Source: Hypholoma sublateritium FD-334 SS-4
Lineage: Eukaryota; Basidiomycota; Agaricomycetes; Agaricales; Strophariaceae
DNA: 64,000 bases
Direction of reading: 5' to 3'
Assembly (NCBI GenBank): GCA_000827495.1
Contig: KN817519.1
Location: 698,462 to 762,461 of the forward strand
Part shown: positions 12,228 through 23,393 of the stretch, in pieces
Layout: every line of letters starts with the position of its first letter
Position numbering within the stretch: the first letter of the stretch is position 1
Notes under the pieces: model-generated
Seen by the model: the letters and a program-made list of their open reading frames with translations, nothing else
Told to the model about the DNA's origin: nothing
Databases searched by the model: none
Translations under genes and position numbers: made by a program

Positions 12228-13715
12228 GAGATATCTAATCCCCTGGCTAACCACATGTATATTCTACGGAACCTCAATCGATATATTCCTATATTAATGC
12301 CCTGTCGTATGCTGGCCGAAATGGCCATAAATGTTGTACGGTAAACCACATCTCTTTCTCACCACTCGCAACGTATGATTCTTCAATTTGGAATTCGATG
12401 GCTGAATTGGAAAAAGAAGGTATTTTTGTCCGAAGTTGAGCGCTAATCTGGCCGATATAGGCGTTGACATCAAAAAACTCGTAACTGTGTTTTACGGTTA
12501 GTCGTGTGTGAGGTTGATGGAAAACGAAGCACGGCACGGTGATCGTATGGCTACAGGAAGACAAATAAACTTCGTCGATTGGGTTTAGGAAAGTGCGATG
12601 GACTGACGAGCCATACATAGCACGGCCGCTGTCACAGCGATCAGCGTGCTCCGCCTTCTCTTGCACCTTCTTCGGCCACTGTCAGTCAGCTTTCTCTCTA
12701 TATCCGCAAACGACAGTCATACCTCGTCTTTTTTCCGTCCTCAGGCCTCATCGATGTATCCCCGATCCAAACTAGTTTTCGGCTGCCCTCTGAGTTGGCC
12801 CTCTGTCCTTTCGAAATTTCCCAGTGCGCTGTGATAATGTCTGGCATTCTACACCTCCACGTCTCGTGTAAGGGCGGACCTCTACTGAAGCACTCTCTGA
12901 CGTGCTTCCATGGCCTGGCAGCTGCGAAGAAGAAATGATTAGCTCTTCCATTGCCGCGACAAGACATCTACTTGCGTTTTGCAGCCTGTGAGCTTCGTCG
13001 AAACCCCCGCTGATGTCGTGATCCGTACCTCCCGAACGCCAGCCAGATCACCCCACGGCCATGCTAAATAGTAAGCGGGGTGGCGCTCGCCGGTCTGTTG
13101 GTCCAGCGGTGGTACCAGAAAAAACACGCAAATAAAGATCGGGTTATTTGTCTGCGCGACTTCGTAAGTTGTGCCTTTTTCCACCCTGGCTAGTATCAAG
13201 CTCCAACTTTCTTGCTCTCCGGCCACAAAGCTTCGGGATCCATCTGGACAGCTGGTCGCTTCCTTGTACGCACGATTGGACCGGACGCCGATCGTCACAT
13301 CGCCGCTCCAAAATCTACGGTTTTTTCAATATCCAAGATGCAGCCTGATCATCTGTCGCCCTGTCAGGGTTTTTGCTTGGTACTTGCTTACGGCGTGCCA
13401 CTACGTCAGTTCTCCTTTGTCCAATTCTCGGGAACGTGTCGTTCACTGGGTGTCAATTTTCTCAAAATTTAGGCAGAAGCCTGAGGCGCCCAGGGACCTG
13501 CGAGGTGTAAGTACACCCAGTTTGTCCGAGGTGGACGTGTACGTTAGCGCTGCCGTATCCGTCTTTATAATTTCGTTTGCAGTCACGCAAAGCATCATAC
13601 AAGAGATCTAGCATACCATATTAATTGGCCATGCGCCACTGAGGAATGTTCATAAAAGCTCGCGCGTCCGCTGCTATGGCCGTCCAACATTCTCTCCAGT
13701 TTTCAGTACTTCTCT
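12228..13715. other. Unresolved 1.5-kb stretch, possible small gene
   Basis: Both strands hold open frames of 100-125 codons here: minus 12289-12666, minus 12939-13298 and its upstream extension to about 13340, and plus 13171-13611. A plus-strand reading uses good-looking splice sites near 13071 (gtaagc) and 13165 (gtaagt), but the resulting introns would be only 30-36 bp. The minus frames do not join in a common phase at the best donor/acceptor pair. None of the peptides is recognisable. I cannot choose a strand or a model. Confidence 0.3.
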
Positions 13716-14723
13716 ATGGCTCCCGACACCAGCCGCATCCTCTCTGTCTCATGCATAAACGTTGGCGTTGGTCCAGGTGGTACCACAAATTTGATTGCGT
13801 CTGTCCACCTCCGTCTGCTCATCACCGTCAATGAAGCTCACCGTGTGTTTCTTGCCACAGGCGCATCGCAATTGTCGACTACCGAGGTGCCACTCTGTTC
13901 GACAAATATGTGGCGCCAACCACGCCGGTCAGTCGCATCTACGTGCAACATTTCAGCGCTTCCGCCTGCATAAATGCCAACCACTCACGCGATTATTCAT
14001 GCATTAGGTGACAGATTATCGCACCGCTACTACTGGAATTACTGCCGCCCATTTGAACTCGCGTATGTCGCTCCACATTGCTCCTTGTGGCCGTGTCACT
14101 GGTATTCATCGTCCGACTCCATCTTCAGCGGATGCATGGACGTTCAATATGATCCAGAATTATGTGTCGAATTGCTTCCATAATAAAATACTTGTAGGGC
14201 ATAGCTTGTGGCATGATCTCTCTGGTACCGTCTTTTGGAAGTGGCTTGTTTATTTACCCCACTGATTTTTATCTTGTTACACCTCCAGTTCTTGGCTTGC
14301 CCCACCGCGCCGTTGATACCAGGGATGTGGCACTGTACCAGGTCTGTTGTTTTTATATTTAAACCTCCGAGTCTCCGGATTAACCAGCCCTGTATCGCAC
14401 CTAGCCCTTCCGGAACACCTTGCAGAATAGCAATCCGCATCAAATAATTGGCCTGCAGACCCTTTCCTGGCAGCTGATGGCACGACGCTGTCAGGAGGGG
14501 CAAATACACCCGGTGAGTGTTAAGTCGTGCGCCTCGCAGCTGGAAATGAAACACGGCGCTCATGTCAAGTTCTTATCTTCGGCGCTTCGTGGTTCAGGTC
14601 GAGAACGCCCGCGCTGCTCTAGATCTGTATAGATCTGTGGCCGACGCATGGGAGGGCTCCATCGCGCGGGGAAATTGGCCGTGTGCTCTTCCCCCCAGCA
14701 CCTTTTCCCGCTGCTATCTCTGA
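13716..14723 (+). CDS. REXO4-like exonuclease-fold protein, catalytic residues lost
   Basis: Seven exons (13716-13798, 13861-13927, 14008-14062, 14129-14224, 14289-14341, 14405-14512, 14598-14723) join in frame to 195 residues with GT-AG introns throughout. The fold is that of the REXO4/ISG20 DEDDh 3'-5' exonucleases: VGVGPGGTTNLIARIAIVDY, FDKYVAP, VTDYRTATTGI, KILVGHSLWHDL, HRAVDTRDVALYQPFRN, GLQTLSWQLM and VENARAALDLYRSVADAWE. However, the first motif, DCEM in active enzymes, reads SCIN, so both acidic residues are gone. In the last motif HxxVED reads IHPVEN, losing the catalytic His position and Asp; only the middle Asp of GHxxxxDL remains. Intact splicing and a well-kept C-terminus (ALPPSTFSRCYL) argue for a maintained pseudo-enzyme rather than a dead gene. 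The ATG at 13716 is tentative, since an upstream exon is possible. Confidence 0.8.
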
Positions 14724-15149
14724 CATTCCTGACTATTTTGGGCCTCCTGACACCAATTCCTACGTCTATTTTGGTTTCAAATGTACTTCTTTTTGTCGTT
14801 TCTTCTTGATATGATTCAAGTTGAACTGGGTATTCTGGACTGACTTGTAGATTCTAATACTCTTGTTGTTGTCCTTGGGGACCTCTGGTAGCATACCAAT
14901 TAGTAGTCTATGAATTGTCATTCCATGGAAAGCAAAACAAAACAAGCCATGAATAGCTCCATGTGTCTCTATTTGGTATATAAATCCCCAAAAGGAGACT
15001 GCCCAAACGAATCACATGGATACCACAACCCCGGACAAGTGCAGGCAAACTGGCGTAAGCAATCACCGATGCCAGATAATTTTGGCGATGGTGGAAAACG
15101 AGGCAAGAGATAGTTTTGCGAGCGAGTAACAGACAATCAAAATTCTTAA
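14724..15149. other. Convergent intergenic region
   Basis: This gap lies between two genes that face each other, so it should hold both 3' ends. It is AT-rich in its first half. I see no gene. Confidence 0.45.
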
Positions 15150-16779
15150 CTACGCGTCTGTCAGGGCCGTTAGATCGAAGGAACTGGAATTTAGGTGGTC
15201 GGTCGGTCGAAATACCTGTTCTGCCCCTAGAATTCTCATCGTCCCCTCATAAACAAAAAGCGCCGACGCGTTTACGGGGAACGCACGCAGGAAACAAGGC
15301 CCGAGTCCCCGGAAGAATCCGGCCGAGCCCTCGCGAGCTAGAATTTGGCGTGCAGTACGAAGGAAAGCTGGTCGCTTCATGGGTGGCTCCGACGTTCTTG
15401 AGCTGGGGTACACCTGCGGATGAGGGTATGCCATCATACGACTGGGAAAAGAAACTCCGGGGTAAGTGTCTGTTTCTTTGTGTAAAGCGGTTCCGAATCT
15501 TACTTCTTGATATTGTCGAAGGGGATAGCCATAGACCAGTAGACGAACGAAGCGAGACCGCCGGATAGAAAGTTTGCGGTTCCCGTGCTTATCTGGTATA
15601 ATCAACCATGGTTAGCGGCTGATAGAGAGAGCGTGAAGCTCCGAGCCTCTGTTACCTCGTAGCGCGACCCTGCTAATCTCGAAAATCCGCGCATAAGTGC
15701 CTATTGAAAGGTCCAGTTAACCCATGCGGCTAAGGAATATAAATAAAGCGGGTCTGGAGACATGCCTCGAAGGAAAGAAACATCCAGAAGAAATTGCTTC
15801 GAAATGCTAGGCTGCCTGTGAACCCTGACCATAGACCAGCGACCCCTTGGACACGTATTATCTCTCGGGCGCAATGGATAGGACCTTTAAATCGGCGGAG
15901 CGATACTGCCTTTTGATCTTGCAGTTGGAGTTTCACTGTCGAATTTGGAGGTTTATCTTGCATATTCACGACCAAAAATAATACCTTTTAGTAATTCGAT
16001 AGGCGTGGCGATAGTTGCACTGAATTGAACAAACGAGGATAGTTTAATTAGTAGTTGGCTACGTCAACATGGAGCTATGTCAGGATCCTACACACCTTGT
16101 CCATCCTGCAAAGAGCCCGGCAGCTCCGTGCCCAAGCAACGTCAGCCGAGGAGCCCCAGATGGGGAGGGTTCAGTCATGCCATTTTGCAGAAGAAATAAT
16201 CGATAGTTGTGAAGCGATCCGAGCAAAACTGAATCAATTGCGGCCCAGCCAACCGCGGGGGGAGTGGCTCCTTTGTATAGCGCAAATACTCCCTGAACTC
16301 TAATTTATGGATCTCGAAATATGTCAGGACTATATTGCACGCACCTCGTTTTTGATGACTTTCGAAAGGACATCCAAAGCCCCACGATATGTGCCGTGTG
16401 GGGAGCATTGCATACGTGTTTTCACAGTGTCAAATCTGTTGGATCAAGAACAATCTTCGTTGCGTAAAGTTCTTCTATGTATATACAGATGATAAGCTGC
16501 AATGAACGCGTTCAAAGGCTCAAAACCCGCACCTTAATGACATATCATTTAACAGCCGCTCACCCATGTCCCACAGCAACCTGGAAACGCGGCAGATTCA
16601 ACACCGATAATTTTATGGATCAGAAATAGAAATATTAACTTTAGTCAGACCTTGAAAGGGTACAAGTCAGCGGCAATCCTCGGGTGGAATAAAAAGCGCG
16701 TGTAAGTACCGCTCCCCATGCCCGCCACTGCGCCAGCCAACCTGAGGTGAGGTTTCTTTCCTCCATCATCCTGGCTCAT
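15150..16779 (-). CDS. Mitochondrial carrier (SLC25) family protein
   Basis: The minus-strand spliced frame gives a three-repeat inner-membrane transporter. Repeat 1 has VAVGHGFDTVKTRMQ, with Gly where the signature has Pro. Repeat 2 has ATPIELLKVKLQLQ and repeat 3 has IPFDNIKNRMM. The second halves GVFALYKGATPP, GVAGLWSGFTGSL and GSAGFFRGLGPCFLRAFP are typical of the family. The start ATG at 16777-16779 gives KKPHLRLAGAVAGMGSG. The junction of exon 1 to the 17-bp exon 16564-16580 works in phase only with a weak GTCTGA donor at 16650; the obvious GTACTT donor is out of phase, so exon 1 is uncertain. The intron 15701-15765 has a GC-AG boundary and restores SFEALMRGFSRL. The substrate cannot be told from sequence; the YMC/carnitine-like group is one possibility. 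Confidence 0.82.
15701..15765 (-). other. GC-AG intron in the carrier gene
   Basis: The donor is GCATGT after GAG and the acceptor is TAG. No GT donor keeps the conserved SFEALMRG sequence in phase. GC-AG introns are a minor natural class in fungi. Confidence 0.6.
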
Positions 16780-17020
16780 TCGAGGCGAGTCTTGGAATGC
16801 AGCTAGGTGGTGTCTGAGAATGGCGCGTCAGGAGGAATGAACCAAAGCGGTGAGGGCAAGAACCACCTGAAGTAGCTGAGAATGCCGCGTCGAACCAACG
16901 TCGGCATCATTTGTCCGGCATTTTAGAGAGAGACCGGCTAGTAGCAGTGCCGTGAGCCGTGTGCCCCAAGTGTGCCCCTAAGCGACCTCACGTTCTGCCT
17001 TTCTCTCTCTCAGCTAACTC

Positions 17021-18023
17021 ATGTCCGAACAAGAAAAACAGTGCAGAATATGTCTCGACGGCGTAGAGGCGGAGAAAGAAGTTGGCCGTCTCATTCGGCC
17101 ATGCCTATGTAGGGGCTCAATTAGCGTAAGCAATCCGATACTCCATGATTTGGGCGCCCTCATGTTGTAGTAATTCATTTCAAGTATGTCCATATAGGAT
17201 GTCTCCAGCGGTGGAGGAACGAGTCGACATCGAATAGCGCCTTCTTTCAGTGCCCCCAATGTCGCTACCAGTACCGATTTGCAAGAACTCGCATCGTTGG
17301 ACTAGCCACAAATCCAAGTACGTTGGCCACTGCCTGTTCGAGTCTACCTGGAAACTCGTAACTCACTCGTTCTAGTTGCTATTGGGGCGATATCAGCCCT
17401 ACTTTTCACATGTATCGTCATGATGGCATCCTTCGTGACAACGTTCTTCATGTCTGCCTTCGAGGAACCTTCAAACCAGTCGTATTACGGATTCTACAGT
17501 TATTGGTACATCTCCCCGTTCCAGGTTGCCCAGGATCTGGTCACAGCAGCCTTCCGCGTAATACGCGACGGGGACTTGTCTGACGTTCTCGAAGATGCTG
17601 CCAGCTTCACGACTGCACAAGGCTCAATCAAAATGCCCGCGGCGCGAGCACCACCTGGCATTGTCAAGCGCTTCATTCGGCGCTTTCTACTGGGCCTGCC
17701 ACTCATAGGAGCAGGCTCTGTTGTCCAAATGCTTGTCTCTGTTCAAGCCCTCGCCCCCGTCCAATGGCTAGCTCGCTATCGTGGAAGTCGGGACAGAAGA
17801 AACAGCAACTCCCGAGATATTGCTGCTCTCATTGTTATAGGACTCCTGCTTGTCGGTGCTTTTAGGTTAGTTGTCTTTCTTTCACTTTAGCATGCATGTT
17901 TTCTAAAGCAATCTCGCGGCCGACCAATTGTGCAGGGCATTGTTCAAGGTGTATCATTTGACTGAAAGCATAACGAAAAGGGTACTGCTTCGTGCAGAGG
18001 AATCAATATTGGAAGTAAATTGA
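17021..18023 (+). CDS. RING-CH (MARCH-type) membrane E3 ubiquitin ligase
   Basis: This should be a membrane-anchored E3 that adds ubiquitin to other proteins. The N-terminal RINGv zinc domain (residues about 8-65) has QCRICLDGVEAEKEVGRLI, then RPCLCRGSIS, VHIGCLQRWR and CPQCRYQY: the Cys4-His-Cys3 order of the RING-CH class. An intron after GSIS (gtaagc...ttcaag) splits the domain and splices to TATGTCCAT. Two hydrophobic segments follow (AIGAISALLFTCIVMMASFVTTFF and LLGLPLIGAGSVVQMLV), with a third near the C-terminus (DIAALIVIGLLLVGAF). The tail ends EESILEVN at TGA 18021-18023. The ATG at 17021 is the only sensible start. Substrates are unknown; fungal relatives act at the ER or endosomes. 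Confidence 0.88.
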
Positions 18024-18103
18024 GCATGTCAAGCCATGTATTTTAGTGAATGGGATGATGTTTATTTATCAAATACAAAGTATACAACAATCAGCTATGT
18101 GCT

Positions 18104-21100
18104 TCACCAATATTGCCTGACGAGGCGCTTTGCGTTTTCGTAACGGGTCTTCGTTTCAACGCGGCTCGGCTCCAATTCCGACAGATATTGATCCAGTGCA
18201 GAATCAATACGCCCGGCGGGAAATTCGCTTCGTAGGAGGTTTGCCTGTGGTCGAGTCGCCTCCGCCAGCCAATCTGTTATGAGGCTGGCAATTTCCGATG
18301 AAATGGCCTGTACGTTTGCCTGGTCGTTGAAAGGTGGCACCTTTCATTTCCGTGTCAGTCGAGATTCAGAAAAATGGGAGACCTGGAAATATGTTCGCAC
18401 CTGGGATTCATACATCTCATTGAAGATATCCCAAATCTCTGCGAAGCGCACCCCGCATTGGATTAGGATTCGGGACGCCCACCCTGCAGGGAGTGTGTTT
18501 TTGTTGGCCAACATGAATCTAACAAGAAGGGCCGCGATAAATCCTAAATGCATATCGGACAGTCAGATTCGACAATCAGAAACATAACGAAAGTTCAATG
18601 TACGCAGAGGGAACGCGCTCTCAGACGGGTAGAAGCGTTGGCCTAACGGCACCACGCGTCCCATGATGGCGTCAGCTCTTTCTATCGGATCATCCGTCTC
18701 TTGCATAACTGTTATCGAAGATATGAAAAGGTCAGCAGACAGATATTGAAATCGAGATCGAGAACACCCACTCTCATCGAATATTTGGTTCCAAATGGGA
18801 CGAACGACGTTTTCATCCCTATGCTCCGAGACGTGCAAGCACAGTAACTTGATGGCAGGCAGGTCGAAAGGAATGGCGAATTTTTGGTAGAGCTAATTTA
18901 GGGTTTAATTAGCATTCCGTACAAAGATTTAAGTTTAGCAATCTCTTACGTCCGTCATGACAAACAGCTGCTTTGCCAGGGAGTTTATTCTCTCTCCAAC
19001 GGCAGGGTCATCGTTGACGTGGGGTAATAGCGTGCTGTATATTTCCAACTGTACCTGGGCTACATCCAGTTTCTCCTCTAGATCTGTCAAGAAGGCGATT
19101 GCCGTTTCGTGGCGTCCGCCGACCGAGATAGGATGTGATTTAGCATTAGCTACCGCTAATGTTAGATATTCAAGACGCGCGTCTAGATGGAGGTCGAACC
19201 TTACGCAGAAGTCAGTCACATCGCAACATATTAGAGAGCATTACTAACTGAGTTGACTCTGCTAACGCACCCAGCACTTCGGCGGCTCGCAGCGGTTGTC
19301 CGTTCTTGACATAGAATTGCCACAGTAATTCAAACTTTTTGACAGTAGCAGGTTCTCGTCGAAGGTATGCTTCGAGGAATGGAGGCCCCATCTGTAAATA
19401 TCTCGTCAGGATATCGTTAATCGAGTAATGAGATATGCGACTGACCTCGAGTAGATCATCCGCAAGGTCGCGGTCAATTAACCAATCGTAGAATATTGAA
19501 TGGAACATCTCGTCGTCATTCGCAAAAGCAAGCTGATAGGCATGACTCCGCACAGACTCAGGTGCATCAAGAGCCGCCACCTCGATCCCGCCTGCCGCCG
19601 CCAGTTGGTCTTTGCATTTCTGCTCAAACTCCTGCAGCGAGTCTAAGACTAAATCGTAACAGTGGGTGCGCGCTTGCGCGAGCTCGTAGCGCGGGTCACT
19701 GGGCAGCATACCCGCATGCCAGCATTCGAGCCCAGCGTTATCAGGATCTTGGACAAGTGCACATGTCAAGGGGAGTGTGACCGCGCCTTTGGCATAGTTC
19801 AGTTGTTGGAAGTCGCCAATGACTTCTCGAAGTTTCTCGAATTCAATGTTGCGGGCGCCCTTCGTAAATAAACTGCAGGATCGTCAATATTGATTCTATA
19901 TTAAACTTACTGACGCACTGCAATGATTCGGTAAGACATTTCTGCTTTTCCGTTTGGTTTCTTGTTTCGGAAGCCTTGCGGATATTCTCCTTTGCCTGTG
20001 AACCTTGAGAATACAATTTACATTTGACAGGCAGAATAATAAAGCACACCTTGTACAGCATAACATCGTCGGTACTGCAGAAGGATCCACACCGATGCTG
20101 TAGGACTTCACTGATTGTATCCACCTGACAAGCATGAGAATGTAAGATCGCGATTAAGTTCTGTCATTGAAATTTCCCTACACTTATTTGCTGTCCAATT
20201 TGTTGATCGATGACCACATTTACCAACGCTCTTGAGATTGTCATGCCGTGCTGCGTTGTGATTAAATCTTCAAATGTTTGGGCAGAAATAAGCTTCTGAG
20301 TATCGGCGTCACATCTGAAAATATAGTATGAGGATATTTTTGGTGATAGAAAATGGGGAAACATACTTAGCGATCAGTTCTCCCAGACGGTAGTCACTGA
20401 GGAGAAGCACGAAAGAAAGGGCTTCGATCGTTCTTACCAGCAGGTTCTGGAGCTCAGAAACGGAGGCTTGTTCGGCCTAAGGTAAGATTATAGATTAGGT
20501 TTTGATGAATATATCAATAAAAAAAACACGCCTTCCACGCTTCTTGCTCAGTCAACATAGTACGTGCTGACGAAGGTTCACTGGGTGACGAATGGAATAA
20601 TTGCGGATTTCGGCTGAGGAAGTCCTTCAGAGCAAGAAGGTTTGTCTGAGCATTTAGCAGAAGTGTCTCAGATGCATTGAGGGCCTGCGTCCCATTCGAC
20701 CTTGAATACAACGTTAATTACTCAAGCGAGGTGCTATTCAAAGCACTAACTCACAGTATTGTTGTCATTTTAGATTTCCAAAATGGCCGGACGAGCCTTG
20801 CAAAATAGAGTGCGAATCCTTCCCTCCTACCGCTGAAAATGGCGGTACCCTTGTTCTCAGCTGACGCAGTCGTTCATTATAATAATCTCGACAAATATCA
20901 AAAACAAAGAATATCGTACCCGTGCCATACATAGCTCGCTCTGTCCATATCGGCCGCTCTCCAAAGTCATAAAACGCCTGTTTGGCGACCGCACTGATCT
21001 CAGGGCTGACTGTACTGATTGTACCCGACGTCAACTTGTCGGAAGGATCCAAGAAAGTGTTTCCGCTGGCAAGTCCAAGCAACATTGAACAAGTTTGATC

Positions 21101-23151
21101 TCGGCCAAAACTGTGAACGAGGGAATAAATATCTATATGTTATACCCAAATAAGAGGGGATAACACACCTATCGCGAAATTGGATGATGGGCTGCACATT
21201 CGCTTCCGATTGGAGCTCCTCGAGTACAGCCTTCAGGTATTCTATAGCGCGGCGTTTGATCAAAAAGGTCAGTCCCACATTTGTCAGAAGCATGAACTGG
21301 TTGGGATATTCATCGAATTGGGAGGCAAGCTCGTTAATGTCGGAGGGCGCTGCTGTTCCTGGCGGCGTGACGGCCGTCGTCTTATTGATAGCTTCCATCG
21401 CCCATGTCCTTCCAGGTATAGATAACAAGGTCGCATATTCCGTCAGTGGTCTGTTTGAGGAAGCGGTATTGGTATATTGCCCAGTGATCATGTCGAAGTG
21501 AGGCTGTTGAGGCCGCTCCGGAAGATTGAGTTGCCCAAGGTTGCCAATTCGCGTGAGGTCAGGTGCCAGGCAGAGGATATAGTCCGTGCCATCGGTATCG
21601 CCTGCTTGTGCTGCGATGATCAGGCCGTTTGCATAACAAGAATTATCGAGAGTGGTTACGATATATGGTCGTGATGCCGGTTGGGGATGCACTGTTGAAG
21701 AGCCATAGGTCGATGGGGCCGGTCGGTATCGTTTTTCCTGTTCGTCAGGGTGGATCAGGTTGACCGGAGGCAAGCGTATGTGGACCAGGGATAGAGGTCG
21801 AAGGTTGCGCGATCCAGAGCTCGAGGACATAGAATAGCTGCTGTAGCTTACGGATGGAGCAAAATACAACCGCAGACCGTTCGTGGTGATCGCAATAAGT
21901 TGGATATTCGTCCGGGACTCGGATGGGTCCACTACATGTATGTTGATGATTTGGAAGTTCTGTGGAGTCACAGCGGGGGATCCAGGGGCTTTATCCTGGA
22001 CAGATTTATACAGAGATGATAGCGTTTGAATATGCTGGATGGATTTTTCGCCGTCCGGACTATACATGGATATCGTATTCCGCGAACTGAGCGTGTAGAA
22101 ACAATTACGCTTCGTGTCGGATACAGTCACAATGATGCGTTCTTTACATGCTGTGAGCATGGAGAGTAGGAAAGAGGTGAACACAATTACCATCATTTGT
22201 ACTCGATGCAAATCGAGGAAGAAGACTCTGGACACCTCCTACAGAGTGGTTGATGAGTTGCACACGTTTCCCGAACCAGGATTCGTTGGCCTGATAGTGC
22301 ATTTCATATAGATTCCCATCTTGCTGTCCACACATAAAGATTCGCCCATCTTCTGTTCCGATAACTGAAGTCATCTCAATGTCGGTGGCGATGGTAAGGT
22401 CTGTGGCGTAAAGCTTAATATTCTTCCGAAGGCGCCCTTCCAACGTTTCGTTCACAATGGCCAAGCCAATGAGAAGCACGGACACTGGTGTGCAGATGAC
22501 CAAGAGCGAGGTAATGTCGTCAATAAACAGTCCCTGTTTGGGTTTGACGAGGGCGACATGAGTAATTACGTCTGGTTGGTCGACGAAAGATGATATTTCT
22601 TGGCTGTACAAAGCGAATCAGCAAGAAAGAATATAACAAGGTTCCTACTTACCCGTCGGTATAGTCCCACAAGAATAATTTATGATCAATTGAGATCCAA
22701 ACACGCTCAACTTCTGCCATTAGGCCCATATGCGAAGTAACGTTTGCGCCTGGTATGCATTAGAAAACGATCTCCCCGAACAAAAGGAGGCTCACTATCA
22801 TAGTACTGAAATAGCCCATCTGGAATACCAACGAACTTTCTCTTTTGGAAGGGTACTCGTATATCGTCGGGAAACACGCTATAAGATGCAGAAACTTGGC
22901 TTCCAGCTGCTCCCAATAAGGTGATATATCCAATGGATTTCCGACGAGCACTTACATGCTGTTAGAGTCTCGCCTAAATCAGGTATTATTTGTGCATCTT
23001 TTGCGAGCTGTTCAAGCAGTATCCGACTCGCGTTATGCAATGCAGGGAGATCGACGGGTGTGGGCTTGGTCGCGGGCGCTTGCCGGGTGGGGCCCCCAAG
23101 GTTTTGAGGGGATGAAGGAAAAGCACGAGATTGTGCGAAGGAGGTGGCCAT
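18104..23151 (-). CDS. NUP170: Nucleoporin Nup155/Nup170 (inner-ring scaffold)
   Basis: This many-exon minus-strand gene (start ATG 23149-23151, stop 18104) encodes a scaffold protein of the nuclear pore inner ring. The N-terminal half is a beta-propeller: YYDSEPP, then VERVWISIDHKLFLWDY, DVITHVALVKPKQG, TSVIGTEDGRIFMCGQQDGNLYEMHY (shown here in parts) and RIIVTVSDTKRN followed by SSRNTISMYS. The second half is a long alpha-solenoid that includes FYDWLIDRDLADDLLEVS and ends with a helix at AKRLVRQYW. The order and overall size (about 5 kb spliced by many introns) match the Nup155 family. I identify the family from the propeller motif set and the solenoid; the exact splice chain of all exons was not fixed. 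Its head-to-head neighbour is the RNase III gene, 240 bp away. Confidence 0.88.
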
Positions 23152-23393
23152 TATTGTCTAGCCGAAGGTCAGTCAATGCTAGAGAGCGTAAGAGCGCCTG
23201 GCATACAGAGGCTCGTCTAGTTCAAGGACCAACAACATGAACATCCTATTCGATCGCGTCAAAACTCTCAACACGTGTTCAAACAGTCTGACTCGTCGGC
23301 GAATCCCGAACTATCATGCATCATGTGTCTTCAGAATATCAACCTGCCCCGGAGTCCAACGTTTAACGTTAACATTCACCGACCTCCGCTTCG

